From positions 6,924,727 to 6,988,726 of the forward strand of contig NW_024737068.1 of the NCBI RefSeq assembly GCF_018991925.1: a stretch of DNA of 64,000 nucleotides, in the 5' to 3' direction. The stretch is from Homarus americanus. Lineage: Eukaryota; Arthropoda; Malacostraca; Decapoda; Nephropidae. Shown here piece after piece: positions 22,311 through 34,511 of this stretch; within the stretch, counting starts at the first letter, position 1, and each line of letters opens with the position of its first letter. The position numbers were made by a program, and so were the translations under genes. A model generated the notes under the pieces. That model made no database searches, had not been told where the DNA came from, and was given only the letters and a program-made list of their open reading frames with translations.

Positions 22311-22470
22311 TTAATGGGGTCCCTGTCTTAATAAGCCCCAGCCTTAATGAGTTCTTGTTTTAATGGAGTCACAGTTTTAATGAACCCCAGTTTTAAAGGG
22401 TCCTAGTCTTAATGTGTCCCAGTCTTAATGAGCCACAGTCTTAATACGACCCAGTTACAATTGTCCTAAC
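22215..22470 (+). repeat. Degenerate repeats (core CAGTCTTAATGG)
   Basis: Irregular 15-20 bp units built on TCCAGTCYTAATGGGYCC, strongly diverged. Confidence 0.7.
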
Positions 22471-22474
22471 CTAA

Positions 22475-23280
22475 TCATTAGGAGTGGTTATTAGTGTAGG
22501 GCTCTATTGATATTAGCACCTATTAGGACTAGGACCAATTAGGTTCTGGTTCTCCTTGACTTGGCCCCAGTTTTAATAGGTTAGGTTGAGCCTCTATAAG
22601 GACTGAATCCAATTTAACTTGTCTCTATCTTCCCGAAGTCTGGAACAGTTGGTACCACTGGTGTCTGACCTTTACTAAACACAGGTTACACTAACACCGC
22701 CATGTTGTACAGCTAAAGAATGACTCTTATTTGGACCATTTAAAAAGCGCCAGTACATGCAGAAGGTGGACTTTTATTCTCCAGGCGTAGTTTTCACAAG
22801 TGTCTTTTAGAACTGAGGGCAGATAAGCGAACATTCATCTATTATTACATCCTTATATAAAACGTATCATCACAACCAGATCGGAACAGCAGGGGCTGTT
22901 GACTTCTGTTGACTGTCGCTGTTCGATCTTTAGTTTAACCTTTAGTCTCCATACCAAGAATAATCAACGTAACTACAGGCAGAAATTGGGCTTAAGTTCG
23001 CTTGGTGTAACTATCGTATTGAGCATCTCATTAACAGGATGAAAAGGGAACGTCTGGCGGTGTTGATTGCTCGTGCTGGGATTCACCAAAGACCCGACCA
23101 CTTTTTATCCTCCGTCTCCCCACCCCTCCCCACTCCCCATGAGCATCATTATCAAGGGCCTCTCATGACTCCCCACGTATCTTATGAGCTTCCAGGAACA
23201 CACTCAATGGGGCGCGCTGAAACAAACTGAAGCCCTACTACTGAGACTTTACTGAAGCTCTGATGACGTTAATTTGAACT
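22475..23280. other. Unique-looking sequence, no gene recognised
   Basis: Mixed composition with no recognisable protein, RNA or repeat signature. Confidence 0.6.
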
Positions 23281-23635
23281 ATAGTGAAGCGTACAGAAAG
23301 CCCATGAAAGCCACATTGAGACGACAAATTGAAACCTTGATGGAATGCACTGAAACCCCAATTGAAGCACATTGAAACCCGACTGTAACAAACTGGAGTC
23401 CTACTGAAGACCATAAAACCCATTAATGCCCAGTAAAACCCATTGAAACCCACTGAAACTCATTGAAACCCACTAAAACCCATTGAAACCATAAAACTCA
23501 TTGAAACTCACTGAAACCTATTAAAAGCCACTGAAACCCATTGAAACCCACTGAAACCCATTGAAACCTACTAAAACCCATTGGAACCCATTGAAACCCA
23601 CTAAAGCCCATTGAAGCCTACTGGCAACTCTACGG
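23280..23635 (+). repeat. About 10-bp degenerate array (core ACTGAAACCC)
   Basis: Alternating CACTGAAACC and CATTGAAACC units, best preserved at about 23400-23615. Confidence 0.85.
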
Positions 23636-24178
23636 CTGTTGTACTCACCCCCGAATTTCCGAGAAGTGCCCCACAGTTGGTCATGGAACTTCTGGGAACA
23701 TGAAACCAGACAACGAAGAGTCTCTCCCACACACACATCCTAAGACACATATTACTAGACCTAGAAATAATGTAATTGAAATATTTATGTAAATTAAGGT
23801 CTACTTTTTGTGTCTTTGCGTCCAAGGAGTAGGTGGAGATTCTCAAAAGTTCGTAAGTTAAATTTTCAACCTTTAAAACCTACGACACAAAGGCGTATTC
23901 TGATCCATACTTTAACTTCTCCTCTTAAGTTAACAGGTCAAAAGGGTATATAACTGAATTGATTTAAACTACAACACTAAGATGAATTCTGAGAGATTTT
24001 TACGATAAATTTTCCTGTTAAGTGAAATTCTGAATAATTATTTGTCTTTATTTATCTACGACAATAAATTTCTGGTCAACTTGGTGTCGGAATCATGTTG
24101 AAATTCCTCACTGTTAGATGGACGCGTTTCTCTGAGCCTGAGGATGACTTATGTTGTACCCTGTAGGTTTGGGATACG

Positions 24179-24893
24179 TCTGGTGGTGGTGGTGGTGGTT
24201 AGTGTGGTGGTGGTGGCGGTGGTGGGTGGTGCTGGTGGTGGTGGTGGTGGCGGTGGTGGTCAGTGTGGTGGTGTGGGTGTGTGGTGGTGGTGGTGGTGGT
24301 GGTGGGGTGTGTTGGTGGTGGTGGTGGGTGTGGTGGTAGTGGTGGTGGGTGTGGTGCTGGTGGTGGTGGTTAGTGTGGGGGTGGTGGGTGGTGCTGGTGG
24401 TGGTGGCGGTGGTGGTTAGTGTGGTGGTGGTGGGTGTGTTGGTGGTGGTGGTAGGTGGTGGCAGTGGTGGTGGGTGTGGTGCTGGTGGTGGTGGTGGTGC
24501 GGGGTATGTGGGGTGGTGGGTGTGGTGGTGGTGGTGGTGGTGGTGGTAGGTGTGGTGGTGGTGGGGTGGTGGTGGTGGTGGTGGTGGTGGTGGGTGTGCT
24601 GGGTGGTGGTGGTGGGTGTGGTGGTAGTGGTGGTGGGTGTGGTGCTGGGTGGTGGTGGTGGTTAGTGTGGGGGTGGTGGGGTGGTGGTGGTGGTGTGGTG
24701 GTGGTGGTGGTGGTGGTAGGTGGTGGTGGTGGGTGGTGCTGGTGGTGATGGTAGGTGGTGGTGGTGGTGGTGGTGGTGGTGGTGGTGGTGGTGGTGGTGG
24801 TGGTGGTAGATGGTGGTGGTGGTAGGTGTGGTGGTGGTGGGTGTGGTGGTGGTGGTGGTGGTGGTGGTGTGGTGGTGGGTGGTGGTAGCGGTG
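24179..24893 (+). repeat. (GGT)n-rich tract
   Basis: About 0.7 kb of GGT/GTGGTGGGTG repeats with very little C. It has strong G-quadruplex potential on the + strand. Poly-His/Pro and poly-Val/Gly frames are compositional. Confidence 0.95.
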
Positions 24894-24925
24894 GCGGCGG
24901 CGACGGCGGCATGTAAGTGAAGGGA

Positions 24926-24926
<1 letters not shown>

Positions 24927-25009
<83 letters not shown>
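24927..25009 (+). repeat. (CA)n microsatellite
   Basis: About 41 CA units only about 35 bases after the GGT tract. Confidence 0.95.
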
Positions 25010-25013
<4 letters not shown>

Positions 25014-25059
25014 TGTCTTACCTAATCTCATGCACAGTTACGCAACACAAAACGAATTA

Positions 25060-28000
25060 AAGTTCATAGGAGGGAGGCTATGGACTCAGGAAGGCTGATG
25101 GAGTTAGGGAGGCTGGACTGAGGATGAATGCAGGAGATTAGGGAGGGCGGGCTGCTGGGGAGGGAGTTAGGGAAGGTAGGGAAGGAGGCGGGTGCGGGGA
25201 GGAGTTAGGAAGGTGGGGAAGGAGGGCGGGGTGCTGGGGAGGTAGGAAGGAAGGAGGCCGGGGTGCTGGGGAGGAAGAGTGAAGGTAGGGGAAGGAGGGG
25301 TGCTGGGGAGGAATTTAGGAAGGTAGGGAAGGAGGGCGGTGCTGGGGAGGGAGTTAGGAAGGTAGGGAAGGAGGGCGGTGCTGGGGAGGAAGTTAGGAAG
25401 GTAAGGAAGGAGGGCGGGTGCTGGGGAGGAAGTTAGAAGGTGGGGAAGGAGGGCGGGGTGCCGGGGAGGAGTTAGGAAGGTGGGGAAGGAGGGCGGGGTG
25501 CTGGGGAGGGAGTTAGAGGAGGGAAGGAGGGCGGGTGCAGAGGATTAGAAGGTGGAAGGAGGGCGGGGTGCTGGGGAGGAAGTAAGGAAGGTAGGGAAGG
25601 AGGCCGGGGTGCTGGGGAGGAAGTTAGGAAGGTAGGAAGGAGGAGGGGTGCTGAGGAAGGGGAAGAGAGGGAAGGAGGGCGGGGTGCTGGGGAGGAGTTA
25701 GGGAAGGTAGGGAAGGAGGGAGGGGTGCTGGGAGGAAGTTAGGGGAAGGTAGAAGGACGGCGGGTGCTGGGGAGGAAGTTAGGAAGGTGGGGAAGGAGGA
25801 TGGGGTGCCAGGAGGGAGTTAGGAAGGTGGGGAAGGAGGGCGGGGTGCTGGGGAGGAGTTAGGAAGGAGGGAAGGATAGGGGTGCCAGAGGAGTTAGGAA
25901 GGTGGGGAAGAGGGCGGGTGCTGGGGAGGAAGTTAGAAGGTAGGGAAGGAGGGCGGCTGGGGAGGAAGTTAGGGAGTAGGGAAGGAGGGCGGGTGCTGGG
26001 AGGAGAGGGAAGAGGGAAGGAGGAGGGGTGCTGGGGAGGAGTTAGGAAGGTAGGGAAGGAGGGCGGTGCCAGAGGAAGTAAGAAGGTAGGGAAGGAGGGC
26101 GGGTGCTGGGGAGGAAGTTAGGAAGGTAGGGAAGGAGGGCGGGTGCTGGGGAGGATTAGGAAGGTAGGAAGGAGGGCGGGGTGCTGGGGGAGGAAGTTAG
26201 GAAGGTATGGAAGGAGGGCGGGGGTGCTGGGAGGAAGAGGAAGGTGGGGAAGGAGGCGGGTGCTGGGGAGGAGTTAGGAAGGTGGGGAAGGAGGGCGGGG
26301 TGGCTGGGAGGGAGTTAGGAAGGTAGGGAAGGAGGGCGGGGTGCTGGGAGGAGAGAAGGGGGAGGGAGCTGGGGAGGAAGAGAAGAGTAGGGGAAGGAGG
26401 GCGGGTGCTGGGGAGGAGTTAAGGAAGGTGGGGAAGGAGGGCGGCGAGGAAGGTGAAGAGGGCGGGTGCCAGAGGGAGTTAGGGAAGGTGGGGAAGGAGG
26501 GCGGGTGCTGGGAGGAAGTAGGAAGGTGGGGAAGGAGGGCGGGTCGCTGGGGAGGAGCTAGAAGGTGGGAAGGAGGGAGTGGCTGGGAGGGAGTTAGAAG
26601 GTGGGAAGGAGGAAGGGTGCTGGGGAGGATAGGAAGGTAGGGAAGGAGGAGGTCGGGATGAAGCTGAGAAGGTAGGGAAGGAGGGCGGGTTAGGATGAAG
26701 GAATGAGGGCGGGTGCTGGGGAGGGAGTTAGGAAGTGGTGGGGAAGGAGGGCGGGGTGCTGGGGAGGGGTTAGGAAGGGAAGGGGAAGGGGTGCTGGGGA
26801 GGGAGTTAGGAAGGTGGGGAAGGAGGGCGGGGCTGCTGGGGATGAAGTAGGAAGGTAGGAAGGAGGGCGGGGTGCCTGGGAGGAAGAGGAAGGTGGGGAA
26901 GGAGGCGGGTGCTGGGGAGGGAGTTAGGAAGGTGGGGAAGGAGGGAGCGGTGCTGGGGAGGAAGTTAGGGAAGGAAGGAGGGCGGGGTGCTGGGAAGGAG
27001 TTAGGAAGGTAGGGAAGGAGGGAGGGTGCTGGGGAGGGAGTTAGGAAGGTAGGGAAGGAGGCGGGTGCTGGGGAGGAAGGAAGGTAGGAAGGAGGGGGGG
27101 GTGCTGGGGAGGGAGTTAGGGAAGGTGGGAAGGAGGGCGGGTGTTGGGGAGGGAGTTGAAGGTAGGAAGGAGGGCGGGGTGCTGGGAGGGAGTTAGAAGG
27201 TGGGGAAGGAGGCGGGGTGCTGGGGAGGAATTAGGAAGGTGGGGAAGGAGTGGCGGGGTGCCAGAAGGAGTTAGGAAGGTAGGGAAGGAGGGTGGGGTGC
27301 TGGGGAGGAAGAGAAGGAGGGAAGGAGGGCGGGTGCTGGGGAGGGAGTTAGGAAGGTGGAAGGAGGGCGGTGCTGGGGGAGGGAGTTAGGAAGGTAGGGA
27401 AGGAGGAGGGGTGCCTGGGAGGAAGAGGAAGGTAGGGAAGGAGGGCGGGTGCTTGGGAGGAGTTAGGAAGGTAGGGAAGGAGGGCGGGTGCTGGGGAGGG
27501 AGTTAGGAAGGTAGGGAAGGAGGGCGGGTGCTGGGGAGGGAGTTAGAAGGTGGGGAAGGAAGGCAAGGGCTAGGGAGGAATTAGGAAGGTGGGAAGGAGG
27601 GCAGCTGGGGGAGGGAGAAGGGTAGGGAAGGAGGGTGGGTGCTGGGGAGGAAGTTAGGAAGGTAGGGAAAGAGGCGGGGTGCTGGGGAGGAGTTAGGGAT
27701 GAGGGAAGGAGTGGCGGGGTGCTGGGGAGGAGTTAGAAGGTGGGGAAGGAGGGCGGGTGCTGGGAGGAAGTTAGGAAGGCGGGGAAGGAGGGCGGGGTGC
27801 TGGGGAGGGAGTTAGAAGGTAGGGAAGGAGGGCAGGGTGCTGGGGAGGAAGGGAAGGGTGAAGAGAGGGAAGGAGGGCGGGTGCTGGGGAGGGAGTTAGG
27901 AAGGAAGGAGGTGGAGGCCAGGAGGGAGTTAGGAGGCTGGGAGGGAAGGAGGGCGGGGTGCTGGGGAGGGAGTTAGAAGGTGGGAAGGAGGGCGGGTGCT

Positions 28001-28690
28001 GGGAGGGAGTAAGCAAGGTGGGGAAGGAGGGCGGGGTGGGGAGGGAGTTAGGAAGGTAGGGAAGGAGGGCGGGTGCTGGGGAGGAGTTAGGAAGGTGGGG
28101 AAGGAGGGCGGGGTGCTAGGGAGGGAATTAGGAAGGTGGGGAAGGAGGGCAGGGCTGGGAGGGAGTTAGAAGGTAGGAGGAGGGCGGGGTGCTGGGGAGG
28201 AGTTAGGGAAGGTGGGGAAGGAGGGCGGGTGCCAGGAGGGAGTTAAGAAGGTGGGGAAGGAGGGCGGGGTGCTGGGGAGGGAGTTAGGAAGGGAAGGAGG
28301 GCAGGGTGCTGGGGAGGAAGTTAGGAAGGTGTGAAGGTAGGGAAGGAGGGCGGGTGCTGGGGAGGAGTTAGGAAGGTGGGGAAGGAGGGTGGAGGCTGGG
28401 AGGGAGTTAGGAAGGTGGGGGGAAGGAGGGCGGGTGCTGGGGAGGGTGTTAGGAAGGTAGGGAAGGAGGGCGGGTGCTGGGAGGGAGTTAGGAAGGTGGG
28501 GGAAGGAGGGCGGGCTGCTGGGGAGAAGTAGGAAGGTAGGAAGGAGGCGGGTGCTGGGGAGGGAGTTAGAAGGTAGGAAAGGAGGGCGGGGTGCTGGGGA
28601 GGGAGTTAGAAGGTAGGGAAGGAGGGCGAGGTGCTGGGGAGGGAGTTAGGAAGGGAAGGTAGGGAAGGAGGGCGGGGTGCTGGGGATGCA
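25060..28690 (+). repeat. About 40-bp G-rich minisatellite, roughly 85-90 copies
   Basis: Units are built from GGAAGGAGGGCGGGGTGCTG and GGGAGGAAGTTAGGAAGGTA with lengths of roughly 36-43 bp. Copies differ by many one-base gains or losses in G and A runs. This could be biological slippage or uncorrected long-read error. The + strand carries closely spaced GGG runs. Many fragmentary frames (60-100 codons) on both strands are not genes. Confidence 0.95.
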
Positions 28691-28920
28691 GAGGGAGTTA
28701 GGAGGTGAGGGGGATTAGACAGGGTGAGGGAGTTAGGGGAGGGTGAGGAGCGTGAGACAGAGGAGGAGTAGGGAAGGAGGGAGCGTGAGACAGAGGAGGG
28801 AGTTAGGGAGGTGGAGGGAGCGTGGGAGACAGGAGGGAGTTAGGGGAAGGTGAGGGAGCGTGAGACAGAGGAGGGAGTTAGGGCTGGGTGAGGGGAGATG
28901 TGGGAGGGTGAGGGAAGGAG
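28690..28920 (+). repeat. Degenerate repeats (GGAGCGTGAGACAGAGGAGG)
   Basis: Four to five units of roughly 40-60 bp linking the G-rich array to the following GTGACACAGG array. Confidence 0.8.
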
Positions 28921-28924
28921 GGAG

Positions 28925-29315
28925 GTTGGGGACTTAGGAGGGTGACACAGGGTAACACAAGGTGAGTTTGGGTGACACAGGGTGGCACAGAGTAACACAG
29001 GGTGATACAGGGTGAGGCAGGGTGACACAGGGTAACACAAGGGGACAAGGGTAACACAGGGTGACATAGGGTGAGGCAGGGTAACACTAAGGGACACAGC
29101 AACACAAGGTGACACAGGGTAACACAGGGTAACACAGGGTAACGCTAAGGGACACAGTAACACAGGGTGACACAGGGTAACACAAGGTTACACACGGTGA
29201 CACAGGGTAAAACTAGGGGACACAGTAACACAGGGGTGACACAGGGTAACACAAGGTGACACAAGGTGACACAGGGTAACACAGGGTGAGGCAGGGTGAG
29301 GTAGGGTGACATCCC
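28925..29315 (+). repeat. 10-bp array (GGTGACACAG / GGTAACACAG)
   Basis: About 35 alternating decamers differing mainly at GTGAC versus GTAAC. Minus-strand Cys/Val/Leu repeat frames arise from it and are not genes. Confidence 0.9.
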
Positions 29316-29399
29316 AGACATTTATTGATCAGATCGTCCGTCAGTCAGGTTGAGGAAGATGCTCCTCATTATCCAGCTCTGAGACACCTTCCTGGAACC

Positions 29400-30640
29400 C
29401 TGGGAGGCGCTCAGTGGGGTGAGGGGAGCTGGGGAGAGTGAAGAGGGGAGGTGAGTTAATTAGAGTTTGGAAGGGGTAGAGATGCTAGGGATTATGTGGG
29501 AGAGGAGGGGAGCCAAGATGAGGGAAGGGGAGGGATGTTAGAAGAGCGTGGGAGAGGGAGAGAGGTGAGCTTGAAAGTGTGTAGGAGGAGGAGAAGGAAG
29601 GTAGGTAAGGAGAGGGAGAGAGAAAGGGAGAGTAGGAGAGAGAGAGAGAGAAGGGGAGTGGTAGGTGTAATAATACGGCTGTAATCTTCACAGTGTCTGT
29701 CCTCACTCTTATTATTAAATGTCATCTGTGAGGAGGTAAGGGAGAGGAGGGAGAGGGAATTGTGGAGAGAGGGAGGGCGGAAGAGGAGGGAGAGTAGGAA
29801 TTGTGGGAGAGAGGGAGGGGCGGAAGAGGAGGGAGAGTAGGAATTGGAGAGAGGAGGGGCAAGAGGAGGGAGAGAATAGAGAGAGGGAAGAGGAGGGAGA
29901 GAGAATGTGGAGAGAGGAGGGGGAGAATGCTGAATGAGCTGTGAAATGCATTGGGAAGGGATAGGTATATAGAGATGGGAGAATAGGGAAGATTGGAAAG
30001 GGAGGAATAGGTAGAAAGAGTGGAAGAGAGGAGGGAGAAGAGGAGAAGGAGAGGGAAGGGAGTAGTAAGTGGGGGAGATAAGGGAGTTTGGACGGGGAAG
30101 GGAGATATGGAGATTGGGGGAGATTAGAATATGGGGAAGAGGGGGAGGATGAAAGGGGAGAGGAGAGGAGGTGAGGAAAGAGAGGTGGGGAGATAGTGAG
30201 AGAAGGAGAAGAAATATGTTGAGTGTTCCAGAGACTGTGTAGGAGGGGAGAAGGGGAGATAAAGAGAGGCGGGGAGTGTGTGTTAGGGTGAGAAAAGGTG
30301 GGAGAGTGGTATGGAGGAGGAGAGGCGAGAGAAGAATGTGTGAGGGAGTGGAGGAAGAGGTGTTACGGTTTCGAGACAAGAGAACTGAGGAGTTTATGAG
30401 ACAGAAATAGAGAGAATTTGAGAGATAGAAAGAAAGAGAGAACAGGAGTAAGGAATAACTGAGGAGAGAGGAGGGGGAGGGTGAAATGGGGTGATTACGT
30501 AAGTAGAGAGAGAGGGATAATTGAGGAGAGTGTGGAGGAGTGGAGGAAGAGTTAAGGAGAGTGAGAGATAGAGGAAGGAAAAACTCGGTGAAAACGAGAT
30601 TATGAGAGAGAGAGAGAGAGAATGACGACTCCTCTCAACT
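29400..30640 (+). repeat. Polypurine (G+A) tract
   Basis: Predominantly GGGAGA, GAGGAG and AGAGAG sequence. The 295-codon - frame here is Ser/Pro/Leu-rich by composition. Confidence 0.85.
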
Positions 30641-30684
30641 GTCTGGGGGGAGGGATTTTGCGACGGTCCACCCACGGTAGTCTT

Positions 30685-30685
30685 T

Positions 30686-30724
<39 letters not shown>

Positions 30725-30772
30725 ACTGATAAATAGAGAAAGAGGAAGACAAAAGAGATACAACGATAAACT

Positions 30773-30825
<53 letters not shown>
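30685..30825 (+). repeat. (GA)n microsatellites
   Basis: Two GA runs (about 30690-30721 and 30776-30823) separated by purine-rich mixed sequence. Confidence 0.95.
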
Positions 30826-30828
<3 letters not shown>

Positions 30829-31079
30829 ATAGGGGACAGTTCATGAAGGTGGTTGAAGAAGTTAGGTGATGGTGTTGACAACCTGTATAGTCTTCTCCTC
30901 CTCCTCCACCATTGATCCCCTCCTCTTCCTCCCTTACACGAGGTCTTCTCCCCTCCAGTTGAGAGGACGGTGTTGTTGACGTTGGCTGAGGCCTATTGGA
31001 GTGGCGGCTCACTTGGAAGGTCTCTTTATATTTCTTGCTTTGTATCAATTTGTTTATATACAGTGTAATTGTTCATCTC

Positions 31080-31511
31080 TAACTATACACTAGTTTATCA
31101 CGTCTCTCTTAATCACTATGTTTATCTCTCTTTCGCTATGTATGTTCATCTATCTATCATTTTGTCTCTCTCTTATCTATCTACCTGTTGGTCTCTATCT
31201 CCTGTAATTATTCGAGAAAGCGAAAGAGAATAATTATTAGAAAGATTAAGGAAAGTAAATAAAGAGGAGGAAATGGAGAAGGAAGAAGAGGAAGAGTAAA
31301 AATAGAAAGAGAGGAGATGGGAGAGAGAATAAAAATAAAAGTAAGTAAGGGCAAGAGAGAGATAAAAGAGGGCACAGAAGAAAAAGATGATAAATATAAG
31401 GACGGTGATCAAAGTGAAACAGTGTGTCATAATCCCGTAGGCTAATTATATTTTTTTTAGTTACCCCTTCACGTTTTCTAATGACTGAATACAAACACTG
31501 AAAGAAGGAAA

Positions 31512-31515
<4 letters not shown>
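31080..31515. other. Mixed and purine-rich sequence, no gene recognised
   Basis: CTAT/TCTC-rich sequence to about 31200, then A/G-rich sequence. Low complexity in places, nothing identifiable. Confidence 0.6.

Positions 31516-31575
<60 letters not shown>
31515..31575 (+). repeat. (GA)n microsatellite
   Basis: About 30 uninterrupted GA units. Confidence 0.95.
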
Positions 31576-31577
<2 letters not shown>

Positions 31578-32080
31578 CTTATTCAGTAAAATCGTCATAC
31601 ACGTTGGTTAACTATGTACAGTACCGTATATAAACAACGAAGGTAAACAAACAATGGTTAAAAGTAAATCGACTCATTGTAAGATTAGATAGATAGATCG
31701 GCAGCGTGACCATTAGACCACCTTTGCTTACCTAGTGTTCTCACCTGTCCACTTAGATGGTAGTTATCCTCGTTACTGAACATTATCCAGAGTTGTTTAA
31801 TCAATATTGTCCTCACTCCTGACAGTTTCTAACCGCCTACCATTGTCGTTACCGTAATTATTAAGACTGTCGGTTGATTTCACGTTTCTTATCCGTAGAA
31901 TAGTTTTAGATCAACCTTTAGAAACATGATACTCTCTCTTGAAACTGCGTTGAGCTCACACCAAAGAGTTCATAGCTAAACATCATACCAAAATCTTTAT
32001 TCGTTGCTTAAATGCACAAACATATACTTACAAACACAAAACATAAACAAACAAGCACATATTTAACTCTCATGTCTTTT
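31576..32080. other. Unique-looking sequence, no gene recognised
   Basis: AT-rich mixed sequence. A short GATA run lies near 31686. Confidence 0.6.
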
Positions 32081-32440
32081 CCTCATGTTCCTCCTCCTTC
32101 CCTCCTCTTCTATTTTCCTCCGTCGATCTTCTTCCTCCATCCTCCCCCTTCATCCTTCTTCCTTTCTATCCCTCCTATCTTCCTCCATCATTTCCCTCTA
32201 TCCCTCCCTCCCTCCCTTTCCTCCTTCTTTCTCCTTCCTCCCTTCCTCTATCTTGTCTTCCCGTCTTCACTTTCCCTTCCCTCCCTCCCTCCCTTTCCTC
32301 TTTTTCTCCACCCTCCCTCCTTTCCCACCTCTGTCCTTCTTTCTTCATGTCCCTCCCTCCTTCGTTCCCTCTTTCTCCTCCTCAGTTCTCTACCTCCCCC
32401 CTTTAGTCCTTCCCTCCTCCACCCCCTTCCATTGCATTAT
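32080..32440 (+). repeat. Polypyrimidine tract
   Basis: CCTCCCTC/TTCCTCC-rich sequence. Overlapping open frames are compositional. Confidence 0.85.
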
Positions 32441-32600
32441 TAGAGTGACCTTTAAATTCCTTTATAAGATGGTGACGTCAGAATACCGTCATTACGTTAG
32501 TGTATTATGGGTAATGGTGGAGGGAAGGAGGGAGGGAGGGGGTGACGGGGGAATAGAGGCTGAGAAGTAAACAAAGAAAGTGAAGAGAAGCATAGAATAA

Positions 32601-32601
32601 C

Positions 32602-32634
<33 letters not shown>
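32601..32634 (+). repeat. (CT)n microsatellite
   Basis: About 17 CT units. Confidence 0.95.
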
Positions 32635-32636
<2 letters not shown>

Positions 32637-32784
32637 TTATCACTTTAAAAATAAATTATGATACTTCTTGAACAATGAGTTAGTTATATCAGTTTTAATG
32701 AACTGTGGTGACATGCCAAAGGTCGTCACGGCAACATTACTGCTATGTTCTTTTGTGGGATGAGGTGAGAGAAGCGATCTATTG

Positions 32785-32960
32785 TGGAGGGAGGTACTGG
32801 CAATGGTGAAGGGAAGTACTGGAGGGAGGTACTGGCTATGGTGGAGGGAGGTACTGGTTGTGGTGGAAGGAGGTACTGGCTGTGGTGGTGGAGGGAAGTA
32901 CTGAAAGGTTGTACTGGCTATGGTGGAGGGAAGTACTGATGAAAGGAAGTACTGGATTCA
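32785..32960 (+). repeat. Degenerate repeats (GGTACTGGCTATGGTGGAGG)
   Basis: Six to seven irregular units of 20-25 bp. Confidence 0.8.
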
Positions 32961-33320
32961 TGTACTGTCTGTAGTGTACATAGCTACTGAACGATCCATT
33001 GCATCACAAGTGTTCACCAGATATCAAACTCTGCCATCCAACTTGTTAAGGAATCAGGATGGAGGGTCAAACCATCCGGAATAGAAACGCGTAAACTAAA
33101 CTAAGTCACCCTTGAGACATAAATAATCTCACTCAACCTCCAGCTTCAAGAAGTGGGAATAATACGTCCTAGTGCAGCTCCTTAACACGGGTCTTGAAGG
33201 GATTATCACGGTGGATTGAATTTCCGCCAACCCGCCGACATTAAGAGACCGCCTGGCTTATGGTGATATGGACAGGAAATCTCCACCTTGCACCAGGACC
33301 TATAGGCACGAGCAGGGTCA

Positions 33321-33347
33321 GGTTAGGTTAGGTTAGGTTAAGTTAGG
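33321..33347 (+). repeat. Short TTAGG telomere-like run
   Basis: Five GGTTA/AGTTA units. TTAGG is the ancestral arthropod telomere repeat; here it is internal and short. Confidence 0.8.
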
Positions 33348-33546
33348 TACAGCGACTAAAACCTCAATGGGATTGGTTGTGCTGTGTGGAATATATATGC
33401 CCTGGACCAGTAAATTTACCCCGCCTAAAACATGTTACCGAAAATGACTCTCGTAACAAATTGTTGTGTGGAGCAATTTAACACTCGCCTAACACAGCTC
33501 ACTGCCGTTACATACCACGTAGATATTATAGTGTATGGCAGATGTT

Positions 33547-33548
<2 letters not shown>

Positions 33549-33596
<48 letters not shown>

Positions 33597-33607
33597 TGTG
33601 TGTGTGT

Positions 33608-33642
<35 letters not shown>
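33549..33642 (+). repeat. (GT)n microsatellite
   Basis: About 46 GT units with two TATG interruptions. Confidence 0.95.
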
Positions 33643-33646
<4 letters not shown>

Positions 33647-33900
33647 ATGACGTTGTAGAAGGTAGGGGTACAACCTAGGCGTATGGTGTATGTATGTGGC
33701 ATGAAAGTGAGTGTGGGGTAGGGTGTAAGGGTAGTAGGGTATCCTCACCTAACATTCCCTACCCTCGTCCTCCCTACTCCTACCCTCCCCTATCCTCCTA
33801 CTCCGCCCTCCACCACCCTGCTTTCTTAGTCTATTCAAGTCTCCTTTTTGTTACAGCAGCTAGAAAAACAAACAAATTTGTAAACATCATTCCAGGGTGT

Positions 33901-34245
33901 TTTAGAAGGAGGAGGATGAGGAAGAGAGAAAAGGAGGGTGAAGGAAGGGAAGGAGGAGGAGGATGAGGGTGGGAGAAGGAGGAAGAAGTGAGGGAAGGGA
34001 AGGAGGAAGATGAGATAGGGAGGGAAGGAGGAGAAGAAGGAAGGTAGGGTGGGAGAAGGAGGACGTGGAAGCGAGGGAAGGAGGAGGATGAAGGGAGGGA
34101 AGGAAAAACGACGAGATAGGAAGGAAAGGAGGAAGCGGAAGAAGGGGTGAAGGAGGAAGAAAGGAAGGATGGGAGAAAAGAGAGGGAGGGAGGAGAAGGA
34201 AAAGGAAGAAGGAGGAAGGGAGGGAAGGAAGAGGAGGAGGAGGTA
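33901..34245 (+). repeat. Polypurine tract
   Basis: GGAGGAAG/GAAGGA-rich sequence, almost pyrimidine-free. Confidence 0.85.
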
Positions 34246-34378
34246 CACAAGACATTCTCGCCGTCATTAAAGACTTTTTTCAGAAGTAAACAAGTTACTT
34301 TTTTGTAAATAATCACAATGTCACGGCGACCACGGCTCTCTTTCTTTTTCTCTCTCTTCATTTTTGGTATATATTCAT

Positions 34379-34450
34379 TTCTCTCTCTCTCTCTCTCTCA
34401 TTAGGATGTCTCATCATTTCTTGGTATATATTAATTTATCCCCTCTCTTT

Positions 34451-34508
<58 letters not shown>
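34379..34508 (+). repeat. (CT)n and (CA)n microsatellites
   Basis: CT run at 34379-34399 and CA run at about 34453-34508. The CA run abuts the 5' end of family copy B. Confidence 0.95.

Positions 34509-34510
<2 letters not shown>

Positions 34511-34511
<1 letters not shown>

Noticed and set aside
24114..25031. 305-codon His/Pro/Thr frame on the - strand
   Set aside because: It is the translation of the GGT tract plus the CA run, with no unique sequence beyond them.
25882..28531. Many 60-100 codon Gly/Arg/Glu frames in the G-rich array
   Set aside because: The repeat unit length varies and frames stop and restart with indels; none continues outside the array.
29492..30379. 295-codon Ser/Pro/Leu frame on the - strand
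   Set aside because: It lies wholly in a G+A-rich tract; low complexity with no domain or conserved start.
31690..31745. Possible tRNA-like sequence on the - strand
   Set aside because: Only a short anticodon-arm-like segment is present; there is no B box or acceptor stem.
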